Assembly (NCBI GenBank): GCA_910584215.1
Contig: CAJTYI010000012.1
Span: 1 to 46,463, forward strand
Source of the DNA: an uncultured Roseburia sp.
GTDB lineage: Bacteria > Bacillota > Clostridia > Lachnospirales > Lachnospiraceae
DNA length: 46,463 nt
Reading direction: 5' to 3'
In this document: positions 25,594 through 35,163 of the stretch, one piece after another
How positions within the stretch are numbered: position 1 is the stretch's first letter
Layout: each line of letters opens with the position of its first letter
Translations under genes and position numbers: made by a program
Notes under the pieces: generated by a model
The model's database searches: none
What the model saw: only the letters and a program-made list of their open reading frames with translations
Told to the model about the DNA's origin: nothing

Positions 25594-27369
25594 CTAATTT
25601 GCGCTGACGATGCCATTCTCACAGTCCAGCTCGACAAACGCACTGGATTTTAAGACTGCAAGCGCGTTTTTGGCACCTAAAAGCACCGGAATATCAAGGC
25701 TCAGCCCCGAGATCGCCGCATGCGAATTGTCCGAATCCGACTCCACGATAAGTCCGGCCGCCTCACGAATCTGCTCCATCATCTGGTTATTGGTATCCTG
25801 CGCAACAATGATGTCGCCCTCCTTAAAATTCACCAGGTCATTCTCGCTGTGGCAGACGCAGAGACTTCCCGACACTTTATATTGGTTTAACCCGCGGCCC
25901 TTTACCAGAATATGGCCGGCCACCTGTACCTTAATCAGATTGGTGGTTCCCGAGACGCCGAGCGGAACGCCCGCCGTGATCACCACGATATCGCCCTTAG
26001 TAATAAACCCGGCCGCCTCCGCGCAGTCCACCGCGTAGTCAAACAGCTCTTCCGCCTCATTTTTCTGTTCAATCAAAAGCGGTATCACGCCCCAGGAAAG
26101 CGCAAGCTGGCGATACACCCGCTCAGTTAAACAGGTGCCGATGATCGGGCAGGCAGGACGGTATTTTGACACCATGCGCGCCGTCCGCCCCGACTTGCTG
26201 ACCGTGATAATCGCCGACGCATTCAGATCGCCCGCCATCGTACAGGTCGCATGCGAGATGGCGTTTGTCACATCGGGGTTGCTCATGATCTTGCGCTGCT
26301 TAAAGCGCTGCATATAATTGATATCCTGCTCGGTGCGAATCGCGATCTTAACCATGGTCTTTACCGATTCCACCGGATACATACCCGCCGCTGTCTCGCC
26401 GGAGAGCATGATCGCGCTGGTTCCGTCATAGATTGCATTGGCAACATCGGTGGCTTCCGCCCGCGTCGGTCTTGGATGCTTCATCATAGAATCCAGCATC
26501 TGTGTGGCAGTGATAACTTTTTTGCCCGCCTCGCAGACCTTTTTGATGATCATCTTCTGTATCACCGGCACATCCTCGAGCGGAATCTCCACTCCCATAT
26601 CGCCGCGCGCCACCATAATGCCGTCGGAGACGCGGATAATATCGTCAATATTGTGGACGCCCTGCATATTTTCGATCTTTGAAATGATATTGATGTCGTC
26701 GCCGCCCTTTTCGTCGAGTATTTTACGGATGGCAAGCACATCCTCCGCGGTGCGCACGAAAGACGCCGCGATAAAGTCATAATCATTTTCGATCGCAAAA
26801 AGAATATCCTCGTAATCTTTTTCGCTGACGTATGGCATGGATAGCTCCACGTTTGGCACATTGACGCCTTTTTTGTTGGAGACGGCGCCGCCGTTTATGA
26901 CGCGGCAGACAATATCCATCGGCTGGTTATCGGCCGCGGAATCAACATTCTCCGCCGCATGAATCGCCGTCACTTCCATCTCGATCAACCCGTCATCCAT
27001 GAGAATTTTACTGCCGACTTTGATATCGTTATAGAGATTCTTGTAGGTAATGGAAACCCGATTTTCATCGCCCACGATCTCCTGCGTCGTCAATGTAAAA
27101 AGCTGCCCGTCCTTAAGCTCCGCCCTGCCGTTTTCAAACTCCCGCAAGCGTATCTCCGGCCCCTTGGTATCCAAAAGAGCCGCCACCGGGCGCTTTAACT
27201 CCTCGCGCAGGCGGCACAGCATATGGTAGCGCACCAGCTGCTCGTCGTGCGTGCCGTGGGAAAAATTAAAACGCGCAACGTTCATTCCCTCTTCAATCAG
27301 TTTCCTCAAAATACTTTCATCATCCGTGGCCGGTCCTAACGTACATACAATCTTTGTTTTCCGAAACAT
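25594..27369 (-). CDS. pyk: Pyruvate kinase
   Basis: This 591-aa glycolytic enzyme makes pyruvate and ATP from phosphoenolpyruvate and ADP. Motifs: KTKIVCTLGPA at the N-terminus, the MVARGDMGVEIP loop, ITATQMLDSM, and an extra C-terminal PEP-utiliser domain (SDNSHAAISGLSLDIPVLLG, about residues 510-591), as found in Bacillus pyruvate kinases. The ATG at 27369 fits family N-termini, but its own GAGAGGG is only two bases away; a GTG ten codons upstream has no ribosome binding site. A short overlapping leader frame with a good AGGAGG lies just upstream and could couple translation. Confidence 0.97.
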   Translation of the reverse strand: MFRKTKIVCTLGPATDDESILRKLIEEGMNVARFNFSHGTHDEQLVRYHMLCRLREELKRPVAALLDTKGPEIRLREFENGRAELKDGQLFTLTTQEIVGDENRVSITYKNLYNDIKVGSKILMDDGLIEMEVTAIHAAENVDSAADNQPMDIVCRVINGGAVSNKKGVNVPNVELSMPYVSEKDYEDILFAIENDYDFIAASFVRTAEDVLAIRKILDEKGGDDINIISKIENMQGVHNIDDIIRVSDGIMVARGDMGVEIPLEDVPVIQKMIIKKVCEAGKKVITATQMLDSMMKHPRPTRAEATDVANAIYDGTSAIMLSGETAAGMYPVESVKTMVKIAIRTEQDINYMQRFKQRKIMSNPDVTNAISHATCTMAGDLNASAIITVSKSGRTARMVSKYRPACPIIGTCLTERVYRQLALSWGVIPLLIEQKNEAEELFDYAVDCAEAAGFITKGDIVVITAGVPLGVSGTTNLIKVQVAGHILVKGRGLNQYKVSGSLCVCHSENDLVNFKEGDIIVAQDTNNQMMEQIREAAGLIVESDSDNSHAAISGLSLDIPVLLGAKNALAVLKSSAFVELDCENGIVSAN

Positions 27370-27431
27370 ACCCTCTCTGTCAGCAACGGTTCCTCGCACT
27401 CATAGTTATATGCTTGTTTTGTAACTTTCAC
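27336..27431 (-). CDS. Possible 31-aa leader peptide overlapping the pyk start
   Basis: AGGAGGTAACT precedes a GTG at 27431 that opens 31 codons (beginning MKVTKQAYNYECEE) and runs in another frame across the pyk ATG, stopping 33 bases inside pyk. The ribosome binding site sits at the base of a small palindrome, GTAACT/AGTTAC (27421-27437). Pyk itself has a poorly spaced site, so coupling through this frame is plausible. No homology is recognised, and it may be chance. Confidence 0.3.
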   Translation of the reverse strand: MKVTKQAYNYECEEPLLTERVCFGKQRLYVR

Positions 27432-27482
27432 AGTTACCTCCTCATTCCCGTAACAACGCGCGAAACCGTTATCTCCCTTCTA

Positions 27483-28415
27483 TTATTTTGTGATCATAGT
27501 GCCCGGCCCGCCGGTGATCTTCGAGCCGTCTGTATTTAATCTGGTAATCAGCACGGAACGGACGGCGGAATCGCCGATAAAATCAATCGCCGCCTGAATC
27601 TTTGGCAGCATATCACCCTCGCCAAACTGCCCTTGCTCCATATATTCTCTGGCCTGCGCCACACTCATCGAGGTAAGCGGTTTCTGCTGATCCGTGCCGT
27701 AATGCAGGCACACATTGTCGACGCTGGTTAAAATCACTAGCATATCGACCTCTAATAGCTCCGCGAGCTTTCCGGCAGCCAGATCTTTTTCGATGACGGC
27801 GCTCGCGCCCTTTAAGTGATGATTCTGTGATAGCACCGGAATCCCGCCGCCGCCGCAGGCCACTACCACCTGGTCGGCGTCAAGCAGCGCGCGGATAGCG
27901 TCAATTTCCACGATATCGACAGGTTTTGGCGCCGCGACAATACGTCGGTAACCGTCGGTAACCTCCACCACATGATTGCCTTTCTTCTCCTCCGCCTCCG
28001 CCTCATCGGCGCTCATCACACGGCCGATCACTTTGCTCGGCTTATAGAACGCTTCATCATAAGGGTCTACCACCACCTGGGTTAAGACAGTGGAAACCGT
28101 CTTATAGATTCCTCTGTTTAACAGCTCCGCGCGGATGGAATTTTGCAAATCATAGCCGATATAACCCTGGCTCATGGCTGAACATACCGACATCGGGGTC
28201 GCCGTGTAATCGGGATACAAACGGCAGAACTCGCTCATGGCCGTATGTATCATACCGACCTGCGGCCCGTTGCTGTGCGTGATCACCACCTGATAATCCT
28301 TACCGATAAAATCCGCCACGGCCCTGGCGGTGTGCCTAGCCGCCTCTTTCTGCTCTGGCAGCGTAGTCCCAAGAGCCTCATGCCCTAAGGCAATCACAAT
28401 CTTCTTTTTCTTCAT
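27483..28415 (-). CDS. arcC: Carbamate kinase-like protein
   Basis: This 310-aa amino-acid-kinase-fold protein should make ATP from carbamoyl phosphate and ADP. Family motifs are present with changes: ALGHEALGT replaces the usual ALGGNAL, and THSNGPQVG replaces THGNGPQVG, while SAMSQGYIGYDLQNS, VVACGGGGIPV and the C-terminal ITGGPGTMI follow the carbamate kinase pattern. There is no arginine deiminase, ornithine carbamoyltransferase, or purine/allantoin catabolic gene beside it. TGGAG nine bases before the ATG at 28415 decides the start over an in-frame start at 28430. It lies 38 bases after engB and may be on the tig-clp-lon transcript. Confidence 0.85.
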   Translation of the reverse strand: MKKKKIVIALGHEALGTTLPEQKEAARHTARAVADFIGKDYQVVITHSNGPQVGMIHTAMSEFCRLYPDYTATPMSVCSAMSQGYIGYDLQNSIRAELLNRGIYKTVSTVLTQVVVDPYDEAFYKPSKVIGRVMSADEAEAEEKKGNHVVEVTDGYRRIVAAPKPVDIVEIDAIRALLDADQVVVACGGGGIPVLSQNHHLKGASAVIEKDLAAGKLAELLEVDMLVILTSVDNVCLHYGTDQQKPLTSMSVAQAREYMEQGQFGEGDMLPKIQAAIDFIGDSAVRSVLITRLNTDGSKITGGPGTMITK

Positions 28416-28453
28416 ACACAAAATCTCCATTTATGATAATCAAATTTGCAAAG

Positions 28454-29050
28454 CTAATCCGCCGCTTCCTCGATAAAGGAATCGATCAATTCCCATATCT
28501 CTTCCCGCCCCTGCTTGGTCTCCGCCGAAAAAGGAATGATAAGCGTCTCCTGCTTTATGCCAAGACCCTCGCGGATTATTTTGAGGTTCTTTTGTAACTG
28601 GCTGCGCTTGATTTTGTCCAACTTTGTGGCAATAATAATCGGCGAAAAGCCTTGGTGCGCAATCCAGTCGTACATTATCTTATCGTTGGCAGACGGCGCA
28701 TGGCGGATATCGATCAGCAAAAAGACCGCTTTTAACTTCCGGGAAGTGTGAAGATAATGCTCCACCATCGTGCCCCATTTCTCTTTCTCGGCCGCGGAGG
28801 CCTTCGCATAGCCATACCCTGGCAAATCTACATAATAAATGGCGCTGTTAATATGATAAAAATTGATCGTCTGCGTCTTTCCCGGCTGCGACGAAGTGCG
28901 GGCCAGCGCCTTGCGGTTCATCAGCGCATTGATCAAAGATGACTTGCCCACATTGGACTTGCCGGCAAACGCCACCTCGGGATGCGGATTATCCGGTATT
29001 TTGCTGGTGATGCCGCAGACGGTCTCCAAACTGACATCTTTAATAATCAT
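28454..29050 (-). CDS. engB: Ribosome biogenesis GTPase YsxC/EngB
   Basis: This 198-aa TRAFAC-class GTPase is needed for 50S subunit assembly. G1 is GKSNVGKSS (residues 30-38), G3 DLPGYG, G4 TKLDK and G5 SAE. Its ATG overlaps the lon stop codon (ATGA), so translation is coupled. The lon-ysxC order is conserved in Firmicutes. Confidence 0.96.
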   Translation of the reverse strand: MIIKDVSLETVCGITSKIPDNPHPEVAFAGKSNVGKSSLINALMNRKALARTSSQPGKTQTINFYHINSAIYYVDLPGYGYAKASAAEKEKWGTMVEHYLHTSRKLKAVFLLIDIRHAPSANDKIMYDWIAHQGFSPIIIATKLDKIKRSQLQKNLKIIREGLGIKQETLIIPFSAETKQGREEIWELIDSFIEEAAD

Positions 29051-31380
29051 GTTTTTTCCCTCTGCTTCGCAAACGCGACGCGAAGCACTTCCTTTAACTG
29101 CTCGACAAAGATGATCTGAAGGCCGTCCTTGATCTCATCTTCGATCTCCTCAATATCCTTGACATTTTTAACCGGCACTAGGACCGTCCCAATTCCCGCA
29201 TTTTTGGCCGCCAGAATCTTTTCTTTTAAGCCGCCGATCGGCAGCACTCTGCCGCGCAGCGTGATCTCTCCGGTCATTGCCACATCCGCCCGCACAGGCT
29301 GCTTTGTAATGGCGGAAAGCACCGCGGTCGCCATCGTAATGCCCGCAGAAGGCCCGTCTTTTGGCACCGCCCCCTCCGGTATATGGATGTGGATATCATT
29401 TTCCTGGAAAAACTTTTTGGCGATGTGGTATTCCTCCGCAATCGAGCGGATATAGCTGATACCGGTCTCGGCGGATTCTTTCATGACATCCCCCATCTGT
29501 CCGGTAAGCTTGCACACGCCTTTCCCCGGCATGATATTGACCTCAATCTCTAACGTATCCCCACCAACGCTTGTCCATGCAAGGCCGCGCACGATGCCGA
29601 TCTCGTTGGTTTCGTTTTTCCTGTCAAAGCTGTATTTTTCCCTGCCCAGGTATTTATCGAGATTCTTTCCCGTTACTTTTACCGTCTTTTTGCCGTCCTC
29701 ATAGATTTCGCGCGCCGCTTTCCTAGCGATCGCCCCGATACGGCGCTCTAAGCTACGCACGCCCGCTTCCCGCGTATAGCCGCTGATGATTGCCCGCAGC
29801 GCATTGTCGCTGACTACAAGCTGCCGTTTTTTCAGCCCGTTCTTCTCCATCTGCTTGGCCATAAGATGCTCTTTGGCGATATGAAACTTTTCGTTCTCCG
29901 TATAACTGCTGACCTCAATCACTTCCATACGGTCGAGCAGCGGCTTTGGCACCGTCTGCAAAGAGTTTGCCGTGGCGATAAAAAACACCTCGGACAAGTC
30001 TACCGGCAGCTCCACATAATGATCGCGAAAAGCCACATTCTGCTCCGCGTCAAGCACTTCAAGCAGCGCGGAAGCGGTATCGCCCTTATAGTCGCTGCTC
30101 ATCTTGTCGATCTCGTCCAAAAGCATCAGCGGATTTTTCACCCCTGCGGCCTTTAATCCATTGACAATGCGCCCCGGCATCGCGCCCACATAGGTCTTGC
30201 GGTGGCCGCGTATCTCCGCCTCATCACGCACGCCGCCCAACGATATGCGCACATACTTCTTCTCGAGCGCACGCGCGACGGACTTGGCGATACTGGTCTT
30301 GCCGGTGCCCGGCGGGCCCGCCAGACAGATGATCGGGCACTCTCCTTTGCCCGTAAGGCTTCTGACCGCCAAAAACTCTAAAATGCGTTCCTTGACCTTT
30401 TTCATACCGTAGTGGTCTTCATCGAGAATTTTCTGCGCGTTTTTAATATCCTGCTTATCCTTGGAAGTCTTGTCCCAAGGCAGCTCCAGAAGCATCTCAA
30501 TATAGCCCCTGGTGACAGCGCTCTCGGAGGAGGCCGGTCCCAGCATTTTAAGGCGACCGATCTCTTTTTTGATTTTGTCTTTCACTTCTTGGGGCGCTTT
30601 TAGCTTGTCCAGAGATTTCTGATAACCTGCCAGCTCAGAGTCCGTATCATCTTCCCCAAGCTCCTGTCGGATGACACGCATCTGCTCGCGCAGCAGGTAG
30701 TCTTTTTGATTTTTGTCCACCCGCTCTTTGACTTTCTCCTGAAACTCATTCTTGATGGCCGCAATCTGAATCTCCTGCAGCAGCATCGCCAAGAGCACCT
30801 CATAGCGCTCCGTCAAAGTTTCCGCCTCCAAAATCAGCTGCTTTTGTGTATAATACACCGGAAGGTTTGCCGCAATCTGATTCACCAGCGCGGCGATATC
30901 CTCGATCTCGTTGATATGGCGCATCGTCTCCTTACTGTTTTTTAATGCAACCGCCGCATATTTGCCGTAAGTCTCCTTGAGACTGCGCACCATCGCCGTC
31001 TTTGCCTCCGCAAAGAGTTCCTCTTCCCCGCTGCCGCTCATCACAACCTGCGCCACCAAAAATTCCTTTTCATCCACAAAAGAGGACAATTCTGCCCTCT
31101 CTTTTCCCTCCACCAATATGCGCAGCACATTATTCTGAAGTTTTATCACCTGGCGGATCTTGGCCAAAATACCGACACGGTACAGTTCTTCGATCCCAGG
31201 TTCCTGTGTGTTCACATCTTTTTGCGCGACGAGGAACACCTCGGCGTCATGCAGCATAGCTTCCTGCACTGCCTTGACGGATTGTTCTCTGCTGATATCA
31301 AAATGCGCCACCATGCCCGGCAGTATCACGATGCCCCGCAGCGCCACCGCCGGAACTGTTTTGCTCATCCAATCACTCAT
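29047..31380 (-). CDS. lon: ATP-dependent endopeptidase La (Lon)
   Basis: This 777-aa AAA+ protease degrades misfolded and regulatory proteins. It has the LonN domain (about 8-200, from AVALRGIVILPGMV), a coiled coil, Walker A GPPGTGKTS near 355, Walker B LLDEIDK, and the Ser-Lys protease domain (KDGPSAG, Ser near 678; GGLKEKILA, Lys near 721). The ribosome binding site is weak (AGAAAG); an alternative start four codons in is no better. It follows clpX by 13 bases. No CtsR or CIRCE operator was seen near this cluster. Confidence 0.97.
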   Translation of the reverse strand: MSDWMSKTVPAVALRGIVILPGMVAHFDISREQSVKAVQEAMLHDAEVFLVAQKDVNTQEPGIEELYRVGILAKIRQVIKLQNNVLRILVEGKERAELSSFVDEKEFLVAQVVMSGSGEEELFAEAKTAMVRSLKETYGKYAAVALKNSKETMRHINEIEDIAALVNQIAANLPVYYTQKQLILEAETLTERYEVLLAMLLQEIQIAAIKNEFQEKVKERVDKNQKDYLLREQMRVIRQELGEDDTDSELAGYQKSLDKLKAPQEVKDKIKKEIGRLKMLGPASSESAVTRGYIEMLLELPWDKTSKDKQDIKNAQKILDEDHYGMKKVKERILEFLAVRSLTGKGECPIICLAGPPGTGKTSIAKSVARALEKKYVRISLGGVRDEAEIRGHRKTYVGAMPGRIVNGLKAAGVKNPLMLLDEIDKMSSDYKGDTASALLEVLDAEQNVAFRDHYVELPVDLSEVFFIATANSLQTVPKPLLDRMEVIEVSSYTENEKFHIAKEHLMAKQMEKNGLKKRQLVVSDNALRAIISGYTREAGVRSLERRIGAIARKAAREIYEDGKKTVKVTGKNLDKYLGREKYSFDRKNETNEIGIVRGLAWTSVGGDTLEIEVNIMPGKGVCKLTGQMGDVMKESAETGISYIRSIAEEYHIAKKFFQENDIHIHIPEGAVPKDGPSAGITMATAVLSAITKQPVRADVAMTGEITLRGRVLPIGGLKEKILAAKNAGIGTVLVPVKNVKDIEEIEDEIKDGLQIIFVEQLKEVLRVAFAKQREKT

Positions 31381-31393
31381 ATCTTATTTCTTT

Positions 31394-32647
31394 CTATATT
31401 CTCAAATCTGCTTTCTTCAACTCCTGCTCTTCCACGGCAAGCGCCTCTTCCACCATACTGCTGGTGATCCTGCAGTATTCGACGGAAGTCTCCGAGGGCA
31501 CCTCATACATCAGGTCCAGTGTCACCGCCTCCATAATGGCGCGCAGGCCCCTGGCCCCTGTCTTGCGCTCTAACGCTTTGTCGGCAATCGACTCCAATGC
31601 ATCCTTGTCGAAATCCAGCGTCACATTGTCGAGTTCAAACAACTTTTTGTACTGTTTGGTCAGTGAATTTTTGGGTTCCTGCAAAATGCGAATCAACGCC
31701 TCCCGGTCTAACTCATCGAGCGCCACCGTCACCGGCACACGTCCGATAAACTCCGGTATCAGGCCGAACTTCACAAAATCCTGCGGCAGCGCGTGCTTAA
31801 ACACATCGCCGATATTATATTCTGACTTTGACTTGACATCCGCATTAAAACCAATGGCTTTCTGATCCATGCGGTTCTCGATAATCTTTTCGAGACCGTC
31901 AAAGGCACCGCCGCAGATAAACAAAATATTGGTCGTGTCGATCGGTATCAGCTCCTGCTGCGGATGCTTCCTGCCACCCTGCGGCGGAACCGAGGCAACC
32001 GTACCCTCTAAGATCTTGAGCAGCGCCTGCTGTACGCCCTCGCCGGAGACGTCCCTGGTGATCGAGACATTTTCAGATTTCTTGGATATCTTATCAATCT
32101 CATCGATATAGATAATACCGTGTTGGGCACGCCCGATATCGTAATCCGCAGCCTGAATAATCTTCAACAGTATGTTTTCCACGTCCTCGCCCACATATCC
32201 GGCCTCGGTCAGCGTGGTCGCGTCCGCTATGGCGAACGGCACATTCAGAACTCTTGCCAGCGTCTGCGCGAGCAGGGTCTTACCGGAACCTGTCGGCCCT
32301 AACATCAAGACGTTGCTCTTTTGCAGCTCGACGCCCAGATCATCCCCCGCGAGAATTCGCTTATAATGGTTATATACGGCCACGGAAAGCACTTTCTTGG
32401 CCCGTTCCTGACCCACCACGTACTCATCGAGAAACGCATTCAGCTCTTTGGGCGTCAGCAGATTGATCTCATCGCGCTCGTCGGTCTCCGTCTCCTCCTC
32501 GTCATGCTCGTTGATAATATCCAAACAGATATCGACGCATTCATCACAGATATAGGCGCCGTTCGGCCCCGATATCAGACGATGCACCTGCTTTTGGGTT
32601 TTTCCGCAAAAGGAACAGCGGTAATTCTCTTCATTTCTACCTGCCAT
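31394..32647 (-). CDS. clpX: ClpX unfoldase, ATP-binding subunit of ClpXP
   Basis: This 417-aa AAA+ protein has the N-terminal C4 zinc domain (CSFCG at about residue 11, CDECVDIC at about 34), Walker A GPTGSGKTL, pore loop GYVGEDVE, Walker B IIYIDEIDK, the RKHPQQE loop, and the IGF ClpP-docking motif (AIGFNADV). An in-frame TTG at 32662 overlaps the likely ribosome binding site GGAG, so the ATG at 32647 is preferred. It lies 33 bases after clpP. Confidence 0.97.
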   Translation of the reverse strand: MAGRNEENYRCSFCGKTQKQVHRLISGPNGAYICDECVDICLDIINEHDEEETETDERDEINLLTPKELNAFLDEYVVGQERAKKVLSVAVYNHYKRILAGDDLGVELQKSNVLMLGPTGSGKTLLAQTLARVLNVPFAIADATTLTEAGYVGEDVENILLKIIQAADYDIGRAQHGIIYIDEIDKISKKSENVSITRDVSGEGVQQALLKILEGTVASVPPQGGRKHPQQELIPIDTTNILFICGGAFDGLEKIIENRMDQKAIGFNADVKSKSEYNIGDVFKHALPQDFVKFGLIPEFIGRVPVTVALDELDREALIRILQEPKNSLTKQYKKLFELDNVTLDFDKDALESIADKALERKTGARGLRAIMEAVTLDLMYEVPSETSVEYCRITSSMVEEALAVEEQELKKADLRI

Positions 32648-32680
32648 TTCGTTTTTCTCCAAACTTATTATTTGTCAGTG

Positions 32681-33271
32681 TTATTTTCTGCTGTTGGTCG
32701 TGATCACTTCGTCGATCAGTCCGTACTCTTTCGACTCGGCGGCAGTCATATAGTGATCCCGCTCCGTGTCCGCTGCGATCACGTCATACGGCTTGCCGGT
32801 GTTGGCAGCCAATATTTCATTTAACTTTTTCTTTGTCCGCAAAATATTCTCGGCCGCAATCTGAATCTCCGTCGCCTGCCCTTTTGCGCCGCCGGAAGGC
32901 TGATGAATCATGATCTCCGCATTGGGAAGGGCGTACCGTTTTCCTTTCGTGCCGCCTGCCAGCAGGAACGCCCCCATACTGGCCGCTAATCCAATACAGA
33001 TCGTTGACACATCGCACTTGATATACTGCATGGTGTCGTAGATCGCCATGCCCGCTGTCACGACACCGCCCGGGGAATTGATGTAAAGCTGAATATCCTT
33101 ATCCGGGCTTTCGGACTCTAAAAATAGCAGCTGTGCCACGACAAGGCTCGCTGTGGTCTCGTTGACTTCTTCGCCGAGAAATATGATTCTGTCTTTTAAT
33201 AAACGGGAGTAAATATCATAATTGCGCTCTCCCCTGCTGGTCTGCTCTACGACATAAGGTACTAAACTCAT
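32681..33271 (-). CDS. clpP: ClpP protease proteolytic subunit
   Basis: This 196-aa serine peptidase has the catalytic triad at Ser98 (AASMG), His123 (MIHQP) and Asp172 (TERDHY). GGAGG seven bases before the ATG at 33271 decides the start over an in-frame one at 33319 that would overlap the upstream gene. It pairs with ClpX just downstream. Confidence 0.97.
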   Translation of the reverse strand: MSLVPYVVEQTSRGERNYDIYSRLLKDRIIFLGEEVNETTASLVVAQLLFLESESPDKDIQLYINSPGGVVTAGMAIYDTMQYIKCDVSTICIGLAASMGAFLLAGGTKGKRYALPNAEIMIHQPSGGAKGQATEIQIAAENILRTKKKLNEILAANTGKPYDVIAADTERDHYMTAAESKEYGLIDEVITTNSRK

Positions 33272-33315
33272 TTCAAATCCTCCATTTTCTATTTCATATT
33301 CAGTGCGTGACGTTA

Positions 33316-35022
33316 TCATTCCTCATTTTCCATGGATTTAAAAATAAGGTGACCCCGAAAAACACTGTTGCCTTCTATTTTGGTTTCACTGACGCGGTAC
33401 AAAACGCCCCAATCGCGCAGATTCCAGAAAATCCCTGTCATCTGTGCCGGCTCGGCGTACACCACGATCTCTTTTTGCCGCTGCATTTTTTCTTTCTGCC
33501 GCCAGATATCGCAGGAAAGATACACGCCCGCAGCGGGCGCCAGCAAAAAACAGGCGGCATTGAGAAAGACAACGGTCCCAAACGCGCCGCTTATCAAGCG
33601 GACGCCAACGCCCCCGCTCTCCTCCCACTTCTTTGCGAGATACAAAAGCGCCGCGATTACAAAAAAATGCAGATAGGCACTGTAACGCGCCCACCAGCTT
33701 CCGGGCAAAAACAGCGCCATCATAAGCGCGATAAACAGCGTGACGCCTGCTTCCGGCGTGGGAAACGGCAATTTCCTGCCGCAGCGCGCCAGCAAAAGCA
33801 CTGCAAGCACCGCAGAGACAAGAAAAATACCGCTGTAAAACGGCCCCGCCCCGCCGACGCGAACATCCGTGTACATACATTCTTTGATCTCTGACAGAGA
33901 GAACGTAAACGGAACTTTTAACTTCGGTTGCCTGTTATCCTCACTGGTAATATTTTCCGTCTTTCCAAAGAAAGATACAAGACTTTTTTGTAAATTATTT
34001 TTATTTTCAAATGTATGCGGCTCACTGTAAGCCATGATATCTACTTTACCCTCTCCAAACAGCGGGTAAAGCGGATTGCCGTGATCCGTCAAATTGCCGA
34101 CGTAGGAAGAATTTCCCACCACCAGAACAGCAAACAGCGCCATACCGGCAAACATGGCGCCGGCAGAGACAAACACCTTAAAAAACTGGCGCTTTCTTGC
34201 TGCCCGTATCAGCCAGCAGACATAAAATCCTGCGCAAAACATCCCGATGTATACCGCACCGGTAAACTTGATATTAATGCAATAGACGATGGATGCAAAC
34301 AAAAACAGCAGCGGATAACGTCTTTGAATGGCAGAATTTTGAATACTAAGCAACAGCATTGCCAATACGCCCAGCAGCAGATACAGATATAGATTTCCGT
34401 CGATATAAAAGCTTTCGATCTGTGAAACAACCGCGGGCTGAAATACCGATACGGCGGTAATGGCAGCCACCCAGCCCCAGCGCTTTAGATAAACTGACAG
34501 GCAGCGCTGCAAGATACCTGCCACTGACAACAAAATTAAAAGATTGACTGCCTTGCCCGTCTCGATATTGCCAAAAAATGACGCGAACACCGCCGAAATT
34601 ATCCAGCCGCCGTTGGCATAATGATCCACCCATTTTGCGTTGTAGGCCATGCCAAAAGTGCGGTATGCCTCCGGCAGCACGTCCATACATGACCCACGCA
34701 TCGGATTCCATCCGTCCGTCAACAACCCTACCGCAGTCTTGTGGTAGGTATTGCCGTCCCAGTGTATATTAAAAATCAGATACGCGAGCAGTACCGCCAG
34801 AAAAACCATTGCCAGCCAGCCAAGAACCGACGCTGCCGCCGGCTTTTTTCTTCCCGTCAAAAAGTACATCACGCCCGCAGCAAGCAGCGCGCAGGCCGGC
34901 AGCTGCCAGCCCTGCACCGTAATCCCGGCAAAAAACAGCAACGCGGGCAGCAGCAGGCAAAACAGCAGCCATAAAATATTGTATACGGATATCTGAAAGA
35001 AAATCTGTGAAGCTCTCTTCAC
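33316..35022 (-). CDS. Polytopic membrane protein, GT-C glycosyltransferase-like
   Basis: This 568-aa protein has about 11-13 hydrophobic helices. After the third comes an extracytoplasmic loop with IHWDGNTYHKTAVG, a position where GT-C glycosyltransferases carry their catalytic acid, and near the end a PGSWWARYSAYLHF loop, so a lipid-linked sugar transferase is the best guess. The exact family is not recognised. The start is GTG at 35022: GGAGG seven bases upstream supports it, while the in-frame start at 35097 has none. It interrupts the otherwise conserved tig-clpP-clpX-lon order, 141 bases after tig and 44 before clpP. Confidence 0.75.
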   Translation of the reverse strand: MKRASQIFFQISVYNILWLLFCLLLPALLFFAGITVQGWQLPACALLAAGVMYFLTGRKKPAAASVLGWLAMVFLAVLLAYLIFNIHWDGNTYHKTAVGLLTDGWNPMRGSCMDVLPEAYRTFGMAYNAKWVDHYANGGWIISAVFASFFGNIETGKAVNLLILLSVAGILQRCLSVYLKRWGWVAAITAVSVFQPAVVSQIESFYIDGNLYLYLLLGVLAMLLLSIQNSAIQRRYPLLFLFASIVYCINIKFTGAVYIGMFCAGFYVCWLIRAARKRQFFKVFVSAGAMFAGMALFAVLVVGNSSYVGNLTDHGNPLYPLFGEGKVDIMAYSEPHTFENKNNLQKSLVSFFGKTENITSEDNRQPKLKVPFTFSLSEIKECMYTDVRVGGAGPFYSGIFLVSAVLAVLLLARCGRKLPFPTPEAGVTLFIALMMALFLPGSWWARYSAYLHFFVIAALLYLAKKWEESGGVGVRLISGAFGTVVFLNAACFLLAPAAGVYLSCDIWRQKEKMQRQKEIVVYAEPAQMTGIFWNLRDWGVLYRVSETKIEGNSVFRGHLIFKSMENEE

Positions 35023-35163
35023 CCTGCCGCCTCCACCATCTGTCTTAACGATCACTCCGATCCACTCCCATGCAGCAGACATGCCGCATGTATCCAATAT
35101 AAGCTTAAACAGACCGGTCCATATCTATGAACCAGCCTGCTCCTATATGACTTTCAACAAAGT

